Of a DNA stretch of 36,217 bases, positions 9,108-16,307 are shown in pieces. A program made the position numbers and the translations under genes. The DNA comes from Rickettsia conorii (GTDB taxonomy: Bacteria > Pseudomonadota > Alphaproteobacteria > Rickettsiales > Rickettsiaceae), in contig DYTE01000010.1 of NCBI GenBank assembly GCA_020726135.1, positions 1 through 36,217 on the forward strand. The letters run 5' to 3'. Within the stretch, counting starts at the first letter, position 1, and every line of letters starts with the position of its first letter. The notes under the pieces were generated by a model. It did not search any database. It was not told where the DNA came from and was given only the letters and a program-made list of their open reading frames with translations.

Positions 9108-10358
9108 TTATAATAATAATGATAATGGATTTTCTATATATTTTTTAAATTGTGCTAAGAATTCAGCGCCAATAGCTCCATCAATTATACGGTGATCAGC
9201 AGAAAGCGTAACATTCATCATGGTTGCTATTTCTATTTTGTTGTTTATAACAACAGGTTTTTTTATAGATGCACCAACAGCTAAAATCGAGGCTTGAGGA
9301 GGATTGATTATTGCACTAAAATTTGAGATACCATACATTCCAAGGTTAGAAATAGTGAAGCTACCACCTTGAAATTCATGAGGTAATAATTTATTTTCTC
9401 TAGCTTTTGTGATTAAATTTTTCATTTCATTTGACACTGACAAAATAGTTTTTTCATTAGCTTTTCGTAAAATAGGAGTAATTAAACCGGAATCAACTGC
9501 AACGGCTACTGCAATATCTACATTATTATAATAGCAAATAGAATCTGATTTCCAACTAGCATTAGCTTTAGGAACATCATGCAATGATTTTGCCGATGCT
9601 AGAATTATTAAATCATTTACAGAAATTTTGTTTGACGAAGATGCAATAGATAAATTTAAATCCGCACGCATTTGAAATAATTTATCAACATTACAATCTA
9701 TAGATAAATAAAAATGAGGTATAGTTTGTTTTGATTCAAGTAAACGTTGAGCAATTATTTTTCTCATATTACTCAATTTTTCTATTTCATAATCTGATGA
9801 AATAACTTCAAGTGAATCTAGTGCTTGTTGTTCATATGATATAACATCATGCTTTACTATTCTACCATAAGGGCCGCTACCCTTTATATTTTTAATATCT
9901 ATAGAATTTAATTCAGCTATTCTTTTTGCAAGCGGAGATATAAATATACGTCCGATATTTTCTTTTTGTAATATAGGTTCTATATTTATTTTTTGCTCAT
10001 TATTTATTTTTTGCTCATTATTACAAGTTATTTTTACTTCGTCAGTTAAAATTTTTATATCTAAAGAATTGTTCTTGATATTAGATAAATATGAATTTAG
10101 TTCTGATTCATCCTCTCCTTCTTCTAACAAAATACATATCAAGGAATTTATAGCAACATTTTCAGTACCAGATTCTATTAATATTTTTGCCAAAATACCT
10201 TCATCCACAGACTCAACTTCCATAATAGCTTTATCTGTTTCAATCTCAGCAATTACCTCTCCTGGTTTAACATGATCTCCTTCTTTTTTATTCCATTTTG
10301 TTAAATTACCATGAGTCATCGTTGGAGACAAGGCAGGCATTAATATTTTTATAGGCAT
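9108..10358 (-). CDS. pdhC: Pyruvate dehydrogenase E2 (dihydrolipoamide acetyltransferase)
   Basis: E2 core of pyruvate dehydrogenase, moving the acetyl group from E1 to CoA. The 416 residues contain an N-terminal lipoyl domain (about 1-77; MPALSPTM start and lipoylated Lys in IETDKAIMEVES), an Asn/Glu/Lys-rich linker with a small repeat, and an E1/E3-binding domain (ISPLAKRIAELN, KGSGPYGRIVKHDV). The C-terminal catalytic domain has the active-site motif DHRIIDGAIGAEF. MPALSPTM at the N terminus is typical of PDH E2 rather than 2-oxoglutarate or branched-chain E2. It starts 2 bases after the infC stop, so it is probably co-transcribed with infC, an unusual pairing. Confidence 0.95.
   Translation of the reverse strand: MPIKILMPALSPTMTHGNLTKWNKKEGDHVKPGEVIAEIETDKAIMEVESVDEGILAKILIESGTENVAINSLICILLEEGEDESELNSYLSNIKNNSLDIKILTDEVKITCNNEQKINNEQKINIEPILQKENIGRIFISPLAKRIAELNSIDIKNIKGSGPYGRIVKHDVISYEQQALDSLEVISSDYEIEKLSNMRKIIAQRLLESKQTIPHFYLSIDCNVDKLFQMRADLNLSIASSSNKISVNDLIILASAKSLHDVPKANASWKSDSICYYNNVDIAVAVAVDSGLITPILRKANEKTILSVSNEMKNLITKARENKLLPHEFQGGSFTISNLGMYGISNFSAIINPPQASILAVGASIKKPVVINNKIEIATMMNVTLSADHRIIDGAIGAEFLAQFKKYIENPLSLLL
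9983..10018. repeat. 18-bp perfect tandem duplication in the pdhC linker
   Basis: The 18-base unit TATTTATTTTTTGCTCAT occurs at 9983-10000 and again at 10001-10018. On the coding (minus) strand it gives the repeated peptide NEQKIN in the flexible linker between the lipoyl and E3-binding domains. The frame is kept. It looks like a recent slippage duplication in a segment tolerant of length change. Confidence 0.9.
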
Positions 10359-10360
10359 AA

Positions 10361-10909
10361 TTACTCACTATTTTTAACTTTAATACTAACTTCAGGACTT
10401 ACCATCATAGTAATTTGTTTGCCTTCCATTTTAGCTGGGGAATCTATTTTTGCAATGCCAACAAGACTTTCTGTAATACGCACAAATAGTTTCATACCTA
10501 GTTCATTATGAACTATTTCTCTACCCTTGAACCATAATGAAATTTTAACTTTATCACCATTTTCTAGGAAATCTTTTATTTTACGTAATTTAACGTCAAA
10601 GTCACCCTGGCTGATATTTGGTTTAAACTTCATTTCTTTTAATGAAACAATTTTTTGTTTTTTCTTTGAATCATGCGCACGTTTTTTTATTTCATATTTA
10701 AATTTACCAAAATCTAATATTTTACACACAGGAGGAACAGCTGTTGGAGAAATTTCTACCAAATCTAAAGATGCTTTTTCAGCCATGTCTAAAGCTTCTC
10801 TAAGACTTACAACGCCGTGCATTTCTCCATTTTCATCAACAAGTCGTACTTGATGTGCTTTAATTTCCCTATTAGCTTTTGGGAAATTTGTATTTTTTGA
10901 CTTAGAAAT
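10361..10909 (-). CDS. infC: Translation initiation factor IF-3 (ATT start)
   Basis: IF-3 binds the 30S subunit, blocks premature 50S joining and checks the start codon and initiator tRNA. From an ATT at 10909-10907 the product is 182 residues, normal for the family. The N-domain shows [22 protein letters not shown] and the C-domain [20 protein letters not shown]-like sequence. AGGAG (10917-10921) lies 7 bases upstream of this ATT. Going upstream in frame there is a TAA before any ATG, GTG or TTG, and the first ATG (10822) would remove about 29 conserved residues. ATT starts on infC are known from E. coli (AUU), where they let IF-3 repress its own synthesis. pdhC follows 2 bases after the stop; rpmI-rplT is not here. 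Confidence 0.95.
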   Translation of the reverse strand: MSKSKNTNFPKANREIKAHQVRLVDENGEMHGVVSLREALDMAEKASLDLVEISPTAVPPVCKILDFGKFKYEIKKRAHDSKKKQKIVSLKEMKFKPNISQGDFDVKLRKIKDFLENGDKVKISLWFKGREIVHNELGMKLFVRITESLVGIAKIDSPAKMEGKQITMMVSPEVSIKVKNSE

Positions 10910-10916
10910 AATAATT

Positions 10917-10921
10917 CTCCT
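10917..10921 (-). promoter_or_regulatory. Ribosome binding site that fixes the infC ATT start
   Basis: On the minus strand AGGAG is followed by AATTATT and then ATTTCT. Three ATT codons in a row follow it, at spacings of 1, 4 and 7 bases; the third (10909-10907) has the best spacing. No ATG, GTG or TTG is available in frame between the upstream stop and residue 30 of the protein. Confidence 0.8.
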
Positions 10922-11091
10922 TTTTAATATAAAAATATTTAATTAATACAATCATTTTAATCAATTATTGATTATTGAAATTTACCCTATAAATTACTAA
11001 ATTACAAGCAAATGAATGGTTTTTTAAAAAAATTTTTTTTTAATAATTACAATATTGCGCAAATGAACAATTCTTTAATTTATCTTAATAT

Positions 11092-12612
11092 TTATCTTAA
11101 ATAAATTTTTATGTAATTTTTAAAACCCAATAGGAACATTACAAGAAAAAAACATATAATTGCTAATTTTATAGTAAATGCTAAAAATATTACTTTAATT
11201 AAAATTGAATTGCCATAATAATGGTAACCATAATAATTATTATTAATAATAATTACGATATACATTATAATAGATGCAAATAAAATTTTACCAACAAATA
11301 ATTTTATATCTTTATCAATTATCCAATTATAAGGGATATTTCTACGTAATAAATATATATTAATCCAAGCAGAGATGCTTGAGCCTAATGCAATACCTAT
11401 ATAACCAAATGGAATCATGAGCAAAATATTTAAAATACTATTGATAATCATTGAATAGATTGTAATAATCATAGGTGTTTTTGTATCGGAATTAGCATAA
11501 AAAATTGGAGTCAATATTTTAGAAAGCACAAAAGCTGGTAATGCTAAAGCAAAAATGCTTAATACACGAGCTGTTTTAATACTATCCTCATTTGTGAATA
11601 AGCCATGTTCATATATTATGTGAATAATTGGATCAGCAAGAGCTATTATGCCAAAAACTGAAGGTATTGAAAAAAGCATTGATATAATAATTGCCTGATT
11701 TTGTACTTTTGCTGCAAGTTCTATATTATTTTGTTTATATATTTTTGATAATTCAGGTAGTAGCATAGTGCTAAATGTAACACCTATTATAGATAATGGA
11801 AATTGATATATTCTATCAGCATAAGACAATATTGATATAGTTCCTGGTATGAAACTCGAAATAGATTGTGAAATAAAAATATTTAATTGTTGTACACCTG
11901 AGCTAATAATAGCAGGTAGCATATTTTTAAGAAATTTCTTTGAATCATTATTATTATAATCAAATATCATAGGAAATGATAATTTAGCTCTAATTACACA
12001 TATTAACATAAATATAACTTGCAATATACCGGCAACGATAATTGATATACTAATTGCAATTGATTTATCTATATGTTCTTGTAAAATAATAGTTCCAAGA
12101 ATAATTACAAAACTTAAAATCACTGGAGAAAAAGCAAAAGCAGCGAATTTTTTTACAGAATTAAGAATTGAACCAAATAATGCAACAACAGACATTAGTA
12201 GTAAATAAGATATTGTTATTCTACAGAGCAATATTGTCAGTTCAAATTTTTCTGGATCTGCCTTAAATCCTGGAGCGATTAGAAATAATAAATAAGGCAT
12301 AAATATTTGCATTACAACTATAATAATAATTAAACTAGTAATTAACATTGTAAAAATTGTTCCAGTGAAAATCACTGCTTCGTTTTTAGATTTTAGCATT
12401 TTTTCATTAAAAATTGGAACAAAAACCGATGAAAGAGCTCCTTCTGCAAAAATTCTTCTAAATAAATTTGGTAATTTAAATGCAACATTAACACAGTCAG
12501 CAGCACTTGTAGCTCCAAATAAATATGCTATGAATAATTCTCTAGCAAGGCCAAAAATTCGTGATAATAATGTAAAAAATGCAATTACTAATCCTGATTT
12601 AAATATTTTCAT
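11092..12612 (-). CDS. murJ: Lipid II flippase MurJ (MviN family)
   Basis: Flips the peptidoglycan precursor lipid II across the inner membrane. The 506 residues are almost entirely membrane segments (about 14 expected). The N-terminal signature is intact: SRIFGLARELFIAYLFGATSAADC, then AFKLPNLFRRIFAEGALSSVFVPIF, with the Arg and charged residues typical of the MurJ central cavity. It starts 2 bases after the xthA stop and is the last gene of an apparent rsmE-xthA-murJ run. Its presence implies that the cell still handles lipid II, whether for a full wall or only for division. Confidence 0.96.
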   Translation of the reverse strand: MKIFKSGLVIAFFTLLSRIFGLARELFIAYLFGATSAADCVNVAFKLPNLFRRIFAEGALSSVFVPIFNEKMLKSKNEAVIFTGTIFTMLITSLIIIIVVMQIFMPYLLFLIAPGFKADPEKFELTILLCRITISYLLLMSVVALFGSILNSVKKFAAFAFSPVILSFVIILGTIILQEHIDKSIAISISIIVAGILQVIFMLICVIRAKLSFPMIFDYNNNDSKKFLKNMLPAIISSGVQQLNIFISQSISSFIPGTISILSYADRIYQFPLSIIGVTFSTMLLPELSKIYKQNNIELAAKVQNQAIIISMLFSIPSVFGIIALADPIIHIIYEHGLFTNEDSIKTARVLSIFALALPAFVLSKILTPIFYANSDTKTPMIITIYSMIINSILNILLMIPFGYIGIALGSSISAWINIYLLRRNIPYNWIIDKDIKLFVGKILFASIIMYIVIIINNNYYGYHYYGNSILIKVIFLAFTIKLAIICFFLVMFLLGFKNYIKIYLR

Positions 12613-12614
12613 GC

Positions 12615-13406
12615 TTATTTCATAATTGTTAAAATTGGTGCATGATCAGATGGTTTATCTTTTGCTCTTTCATTATGTAACATAGAAGAATCAACTACGT
12701 GGTTGATGAGATTATCGTTTGCAAGAATCATATCAATACGCATACCTTTATTTTTTTCAAATGAGTTGCCCCTATAATCCCACCACGAAAATTCTTTATT
12801 AATAGGATATATGAGTCTGTATAAATCATTATATCCACTATTTAAAATAGTACGAAATAATTTTTTCTCGACATCTGTAAAGCAAACATTATCTTTTAAT
12901 AATTCTGGAGAATAAACATCAATATCAAATGGAGCTATATTGAAATCACCACCTACAATAAATTTATCACCTAATATATTTTTTTTAGATATATATTTTA
13001 TAAATTCGTTATAGAATGCAATTTTCATTTTAAATTTATCACTATCATATTCCCCGCCATTGGGTGCATATAATGATGCAATATTTATATAACCAATAGG
13101 TGTTTGCATTGAAGTCTCAATAAATCTTGCTTGATCTCCCAATAGTCTAGAATGATTTGCACAAAAATCTTGTATAATAATTTCATCAGCTGAAAATTTA
13201 GATAATATAGCTACTCCATTATATGATTTTTGTCCATTAACATAAATATTATAATTAAATTCTGACAATTCGTCATGAGGGAATTTATCATTTTCGCATT
13301 TTATCTCCTGCAGCAAAATAATATCAGGATTCACATCTCTTATAATTTCCTTTAAATTTTCTATCCTCATACGTACAGAATTTATATTCCAACTAATAAT
13401 TTTCAT
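12615..13406 (-). CDS. xthA: Exodeoxyribonuclease III (AP endonuclease)
   Basis: Base-excision repair enzyme that cuts at abasic sites and trims 3' ends. The 263 residues have the full exonuclease-endonuclease-phosphatase fold motifs: ISWNINSVRMR at the start, LLQEIKCEN with the metal-binding Glu, SLYAPNG, GGDFNIAP, WWDYRG, RIDMILAN and the catalytic SDHAPI at the C terminus. The pattern fits the ExoA/XthA branch. It lies between rsmE (16 bases upstream) and murJ (2 bases downstream), probably in one transcript. Confidence 0.95.
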   Translation of the reverse strand: MKIISWNINSVRMRIENLKEIIRDVNPDIILLQEIKCENDKFPHDELSEFNYNIYVNGQKSYNGVAILSKFSADEIIIQDFCANHSRLLGDQARFIETSMQTPIGYINIASLYAPNGGEYDSDKFKMKIAFYNEFIKYISKKNILGDKFIVGGDFNIAPFDIDVYSPELLKDNVCFTDVEKKLFRTILNSGYNDLYRLIYPINKEFSWWDYRGNSFEKNKGMRIDMILANDNLINHVVDSSMLHNERAKDKPSDHAPILTIMK

Positions 13407-13422
13407 ATATGTGTATAATTTT

Positions 13423-14151
13423 TTAAGTTAATAAAAATTTAGCATAGGAAATTGCTGTAGCAACTGCAGTCTCACTTCTTAATATATATTCTCCTAAATT
13501 AATAGAAATAGATTCACTCCATGATGACATTATTTCTAATTCTTCATCAGTAAAACCACCTTCGGGACCTATAATTACAGTAATATTTTTTGAATTATTA
13601 ATATTAGATTGATTCTTGATATTATGATGCTCATTAGCATATAAAATTAAATCATTAGAATAAGTATCTCTATATTTACATAGAGGAATTATTGGTAGTA
13701 ATCTAGGTGGAGTAATGCGATTTGATTGTTCAGTTGATTCAATAATGACTTTATTTATTCTAGTTTCGTTTATTATTTTAAATTGAGATCTAGAAGATAT
13801 AATTGGAACAATATTATTTACACCAAGTTGTGTTGCCATAGAAATTGCTAAAATCATTTTATCCATTTTAATAATAGATAATCCAAGTGTAATGTTAATA
13901 TTATTTTTTTCTTTTTCACGTAAAAGATCTAAAATTTTAACTATAATATGATTTTTATTTATAGTTAGAATTTTAACTATAAATTCACCATTTTTTTCAT
14001 TAAAAATTTTAAACATATCATTAATTTTTAAACGTAATACATTTTTTATATAATGTATATGTTCATCTGAAATGTTGATTTCATTATCTCTGATTAAAAT
14101 TACATTCAAATATAATCGTGGTAATGAAGAAAATAATCTAGTTGGAAACAT
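13423..14151 (-). CDS. rsmE: 16S rRNA m3U1498 methyltransferase RsmE
   Basis: SPOUT-class methyltransferase that methylates N3 of U1498 in 16S rRNA. The 242 residues show an N-terminal PUA-like region (ISDEHIHYIKNVLRLKINDMF) and the C-terminal trefoil-knot motifs VIIGPEGGFTDEELE and LGEYILRSETAVATAIS, which are diagnostic of RsmE. QLGVNNIVPIISSRS and STEQSNR are also typical. First protein gene after the tRNA-Thr on this strand, followed by xthA. Confidence 0.95.
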   Translation of the reverse strand: MFPTRLFSSLPRLYLNVILIRDNEINISDEHIHYIKNVLRLKINDMFKIFNEKNGEFIVKILTINKNHIIVKILDLLREKEKNNINITLGLSIIKMDKMILAISMATQLGVNNIVPIISSRSQFKIINETRINKVIIESTEQSNRITPPRLLPIIPLCKYRDTYSNDLILYANEHHNIKNQSNINNSKNITVIIGPEGGFTDEELEIMSSWSESISINLGEYILRSETAVATAISYAKFLLT

Positions 14152-14176
14152 TATTTTGTAAATAATTTTAAAAAAA

Positions 14177-14253
14177 TGGTGCCGATAAAGGGAATCGAAC
14201 CCCCGACCTACGCGTTACGAATGCGTTGCTCTGCCAACTGAGCTACATCCGGC
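14177..14253 (-). tRNA. tRNA-Thr (anticodon CGT), with an irregular acceptor stem
   Basis: On the minus strand the gene runs from GCCGGATG to an encoded CCA. The D arm (GCTC/GAGC), the anticodon loop TTCGTAA and the T arm (GGGGG with loop TTCGATT) are clear; the anticodon CGT reads threonine codon ACG. Two oddities are visible. The 5' acceptor strand has 8 bases against 7 on the 3' strand (TATCGGC), so one base (G5 or A6) must bulge. The last anticodon-stem pair is A31-C39. The T stem has two G-U pairs at its base. The gene is 77 nt with CCA rather than 76. It may be functional with a bulge or be decaying. Confidence 0.9.
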
Positions 14254-14329
14254 AAATATATAATAATTATTATAATAGAATAATTATTATATTCTAGTGA
14301 TTTTAACATAGAACAGCAACGCAATTTTG

Positions 14330-14370
14330 ATTTTCTTAGTTAGAACTGCCCTGGGTTGAGATAGACTAAG
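14330..14370 (+). repeat. Dispersed repeat, copy B, inside a 36-base palindrome
   Basis: Bases 14330-14354 begin with the shared core ATTTTCTTAGTTAGAAC, then TGCCCTGG. CTTAGT (14335-14340) pairs with ACTAAG (14365-14370), and AAC..CC/GG..GTT pairs inside, giving a palindromic element. It lies 5 bases beyond the stop of the small gene at 14376-14708, so it could form a 3' hairpin on that mRNA, though no T tract follows. Related copies are at 456-480 and 36165-36188. Confidence 0.6.
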
Positions 14371-14375
14371 ATACT

Positions 14376-14708
14376 TTATAAAATATCATCAATATTTATG
14401 TTAAATTGTCCTAACAGTTCTAAAACAGGTTCTAAATAAGGTAAATATCCAATTTTTTTTTCATGATCATTAGTAACTATAATAACTTCATCTTTAAAAT
14501 CCGCAAGTTTAACAATTATATCGTCTTTCTGCTTAGCTTTACTTGTATATTCTTCACTTTTTATTCTGTATTCTTTGCGTATAATTTTTTTTCCTTCTAA
14601 AGCAGATCTAAGATCAGAAAGTTTTTTATCTAAAGTCCAGTCTCCTGGTATTTTAGCCTTACAATTTGCACCAGAATCTTTTAGCAAATCTGTATATGAT
14701 TTACCCAT
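14376..14708 (-). CDS. Small charged protein of unknown function
   Basis: A 110-residue soluble, Lys/Asp/Glu-rich protein that I do not recognise. The ATG at 14708 is preferred because GAGG lies 6 bases upstream; an ATG at 14720 would add four residues but lacks a ribosome binding site. The sequence starts MGKSYTDLLKDSG, continues with a helical KLSDLRSALEGKKIIRKEYRIKSEE-type region, then a VIIVTNDHEKKIGYLPYLEPVLELLG segment that looks folded. No signal peptide or membrane segment. It is bounded by palindromic repeat copy B downstream and an AT-rich spacer upstream. Confidence 0.7.
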   Translation of the reverse strand: MGKSYTDLLKDSGANCKAKIPGDWTLDKKLSDLRSALEGKKIIRKEYRIKSEEYTSKAKQKDDIIVKLADFKDEVIIVTNDHEKKIGYLPYLEPVLELLGQFNINIDDIL

Positions 14709-14798
14709 ATTTTGCCTCATTTATAATTATTAATATTTATTATTTTTTTGTAAAAATAATCTATAAGTGCATAACACTATAAACTATAGTTATTATTT

Positions 14799-15335
14799 TT
14801 ACAAGCTTGTTCTAAGGAAATTAAATAATATATCTAATGTATAAATTTCATCATTTGATAAAATTATATTAGATTTTTTTATGCATATTATTATTGTATT
14901 TTTTGATTTATCTTTATCAGGAGAAAAAAATACATAAGAATCATAATTAATGTCATCATATTCAAATGTAAGATAAAGTTTATTAGATTCATCAAGCAAA
15001 ATTTCTTTTTTCTTATAATATTTTAATATTTTTTCACATATGATTTTATTTAAATTATCATTTTCAGCAATTATTTCAGGTAATTTTTCACCTGTTGTAA
15101 TGACTACATCTTCTAACTGAAAAAATATTTTTACATTTTGTAGAAAATTATCTAAAAATTCTTGATTTGTGACATATTGTTCTTTTTTTACTATGATATT
15201 ATATAGAAATTTCCTATCAAGATAAAATTGCATTAATCTTACTCTTTTGTTTTTTATTTCATTAGATAAAGCTATAATTTTTGCTATTAAAAGAGCTGAT
15301 ATTAATATTAGTGTAATTATTAAAATATTATTCAT
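14799..15335 (-). CDS. Membrane-anchored protein of unknown function
   Basis: A 178-residue protein with one N-terminal hydrophobic helix (about 3-24, IITLILISALLIAKIIAL) and then a charged domain. The positive IKNKRVRL stretch right after the helix predicts that the rest stays in the cytoplasm, although an uncleaved export signal is possible. The domain (about 60-178) alternates short strands and helices and ends in a helical LDILFNFLRTSL. I recognise no family. AT-rich spacers flank it and no operon partner is obvious. Confidence 0.7.
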   Translation of the reverse strand: MNNILIITLILISALLIAKIIALSNEIKNKRVRLMQFYLDRKFLYNIIVKKEQYVTNQEFLDNFLQNVKIFFQLEDVVITTGEKLPEIIAENDNLNKIICEKILKYYKKKEILLDESNKLYLTFEYDDINYDSYVFFSPDKDKSKNTIIICIKKSNIILSNDEIYTLDILFNFLRTSL

Positions 15336-15377
15336 AATGTAAGAACCAGAAAATATAAATCTTCAAAATCATTTTAT

Positions 15378-15509
15378 TCATTTAGATTTTTTTATGTTAA
15401 TAAAATTATTAATATCAAAGTTAAGAGCATTATAGTTGAATATTAAATTGATACAAGTAATTTTAATAATTGATTTTAAGATTTTCTGAAAATCTAATAT
15501 TATATTCAT
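15378..15509 (-). CDS. Possible 43-residue small protein
   Basis: An ATG at 15509-15507 has GGAG seven bases upstream (ATGGAGTATTGTTATG), an ideal ribosome binding site, and opens 43 codons to a TGA at 15378. The peptide begins MNIILDFQKILKSIIKITC, an amphipathic hydrophobic helix, and ends in IKKSK. It fills the otherwise empty spacer between ubiE and the 178-residue protein. An AGATTTT/AAAATCT hairpin covers its early codons. In AT-rich DNA a 43-codon ORF can arise by chance; the ribosome binding site is the main support. Confidence 0.35.
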   Translation of the reverse strand: MNIILDFQKILKSIIKITCINLIFNYNALNFDINNFINIKKSK

Positions 15510-15565
15510 AACAATACTCCATATTGTTTTTAAAATAGTTAAGATTAATAGTTTTTAATATAAAT

Positions 15566-16303
15566 TTATGAAGCAATATGTATTGCTGCAATTCCAAATG
15601 TTAAATTTTCATACGTAACATTTTTAAAACCTGCATCTTTTAACATTACCATAAAATGATCTTGATCTGGAAATAGATCTATACTTTCTACTAAATATTC
15701 ATATGCAGAACCATTTCCTGTTACAAATTCTCCTACTTTAGGAATAATGTTGAATGAATAAAATTCATATAGTTTTTTTAATGTTTCATGTTCTATTTTA
15801 GAAAATTCAAGACACAGGAATTTCCCATTTTTTTTTAATATTCTTCGAGCTTCTTTTAAAGATAGCATAATTTGAGATACATTTCTAATACCAAATGATA
15901 TTGTATAATAATCAAAACTATTATCATCAAATGGTAAGTTTTCTGCATTGCCATGAACAAAATCTATATTATGTAATAAATTCCTATCTATAGATTTATT
16001 TTTAGCTATTTCAAGCATTTCTTTATTTTCATCATATAAAATAATATGTGAATTAGCAGATTGTAATTTGGATCGATAGGCTAGATTAAGTCCTATATCT
16101 CCTGTACCTGATGCTACATCAATTATATGACTATTTAAATTATCTACATAATTAACAAATTTTCTTTTCCATAATTTATGAATACCTAAACTCATCAAGT
16201 CATTCATTAAATCATATTTAGGTGCAACTTTTGAAAATATATCTTGCACTAATTTATGTTTATCTTCAAAACTCACTTTTTTAAATCCAAAATTTGTAGT
16301 CAT
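15566..16303 (-). CDS. ubiE: Demethylubiquinone C-methyltransferase UbiE
   Basis: SAM-dependent C-methyltransferase of ubiquinone (and menaquinone) synthesis, feeding the respiratory chain whose complex I genes are also in this window. Translated from ATG 16303 it has 245 residues, usual for the family, and opens TTNFGFKKVSF as UbiE proteins do. Signature 1 is YDLMNDLMSLGIHKLWKR, the SAM motif I is DVASGTGDIG, and signature 2 includes FGIRNV. GGAG sits about 9 bases upstream of this ATG, inside the end of the preceding gene; a TTG at 16318 in frame is less likely. The gap to the 893-residue gene's stop is 4 bases, so the two are probably co-transcribed. Confidence 0.96.
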   Translation of the reverse strand: MTTNFGFKKVSFEDKHKLVQDIFSKVAPKYDLMNDLMSLGIHKLWKRKFVNYVDNLNSHIIDVASGTGDIGLNLAYRSKLQSANSHIILYDENKEMLEIAKNKSIDRNLLHNIDFVHGNAENLPFDDNSFDYYTISFGIRNVSQIMLSLKEARRILKKNGKFLCLEFSKIEHETLKKLYEFYSFNIIPKVGEFVTGNGSAYEYLVESIDLFPDQDHFMVMLKDAGFKNVTYENLTFGIAAIHIAS

Positions 16304-16307
16304 TATT

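Noticed and set aside
10069-10275. Plus-strand ORF antisense to pdhC
   Set aside because: It overlaps the conserved lipoyl domain and encodes a low-complexity Ser/Ile-rich peptide.
9108-10358. 2-oxoglutarate dehydrogenase E2 (sucB)
   Set aside because: The N-terminal MPALSPTM motif and the E1/E3-binding region fit pyruvate dehydrogenase E2 better.
14256-14296. AT palindromes (ATAATTATTATA, two copies) upstream of tRNA-Thr as an operator
   Set aside because: They are simple A/T sequence common in this genome; a TATAAT is present but no credible -35 goes with it.
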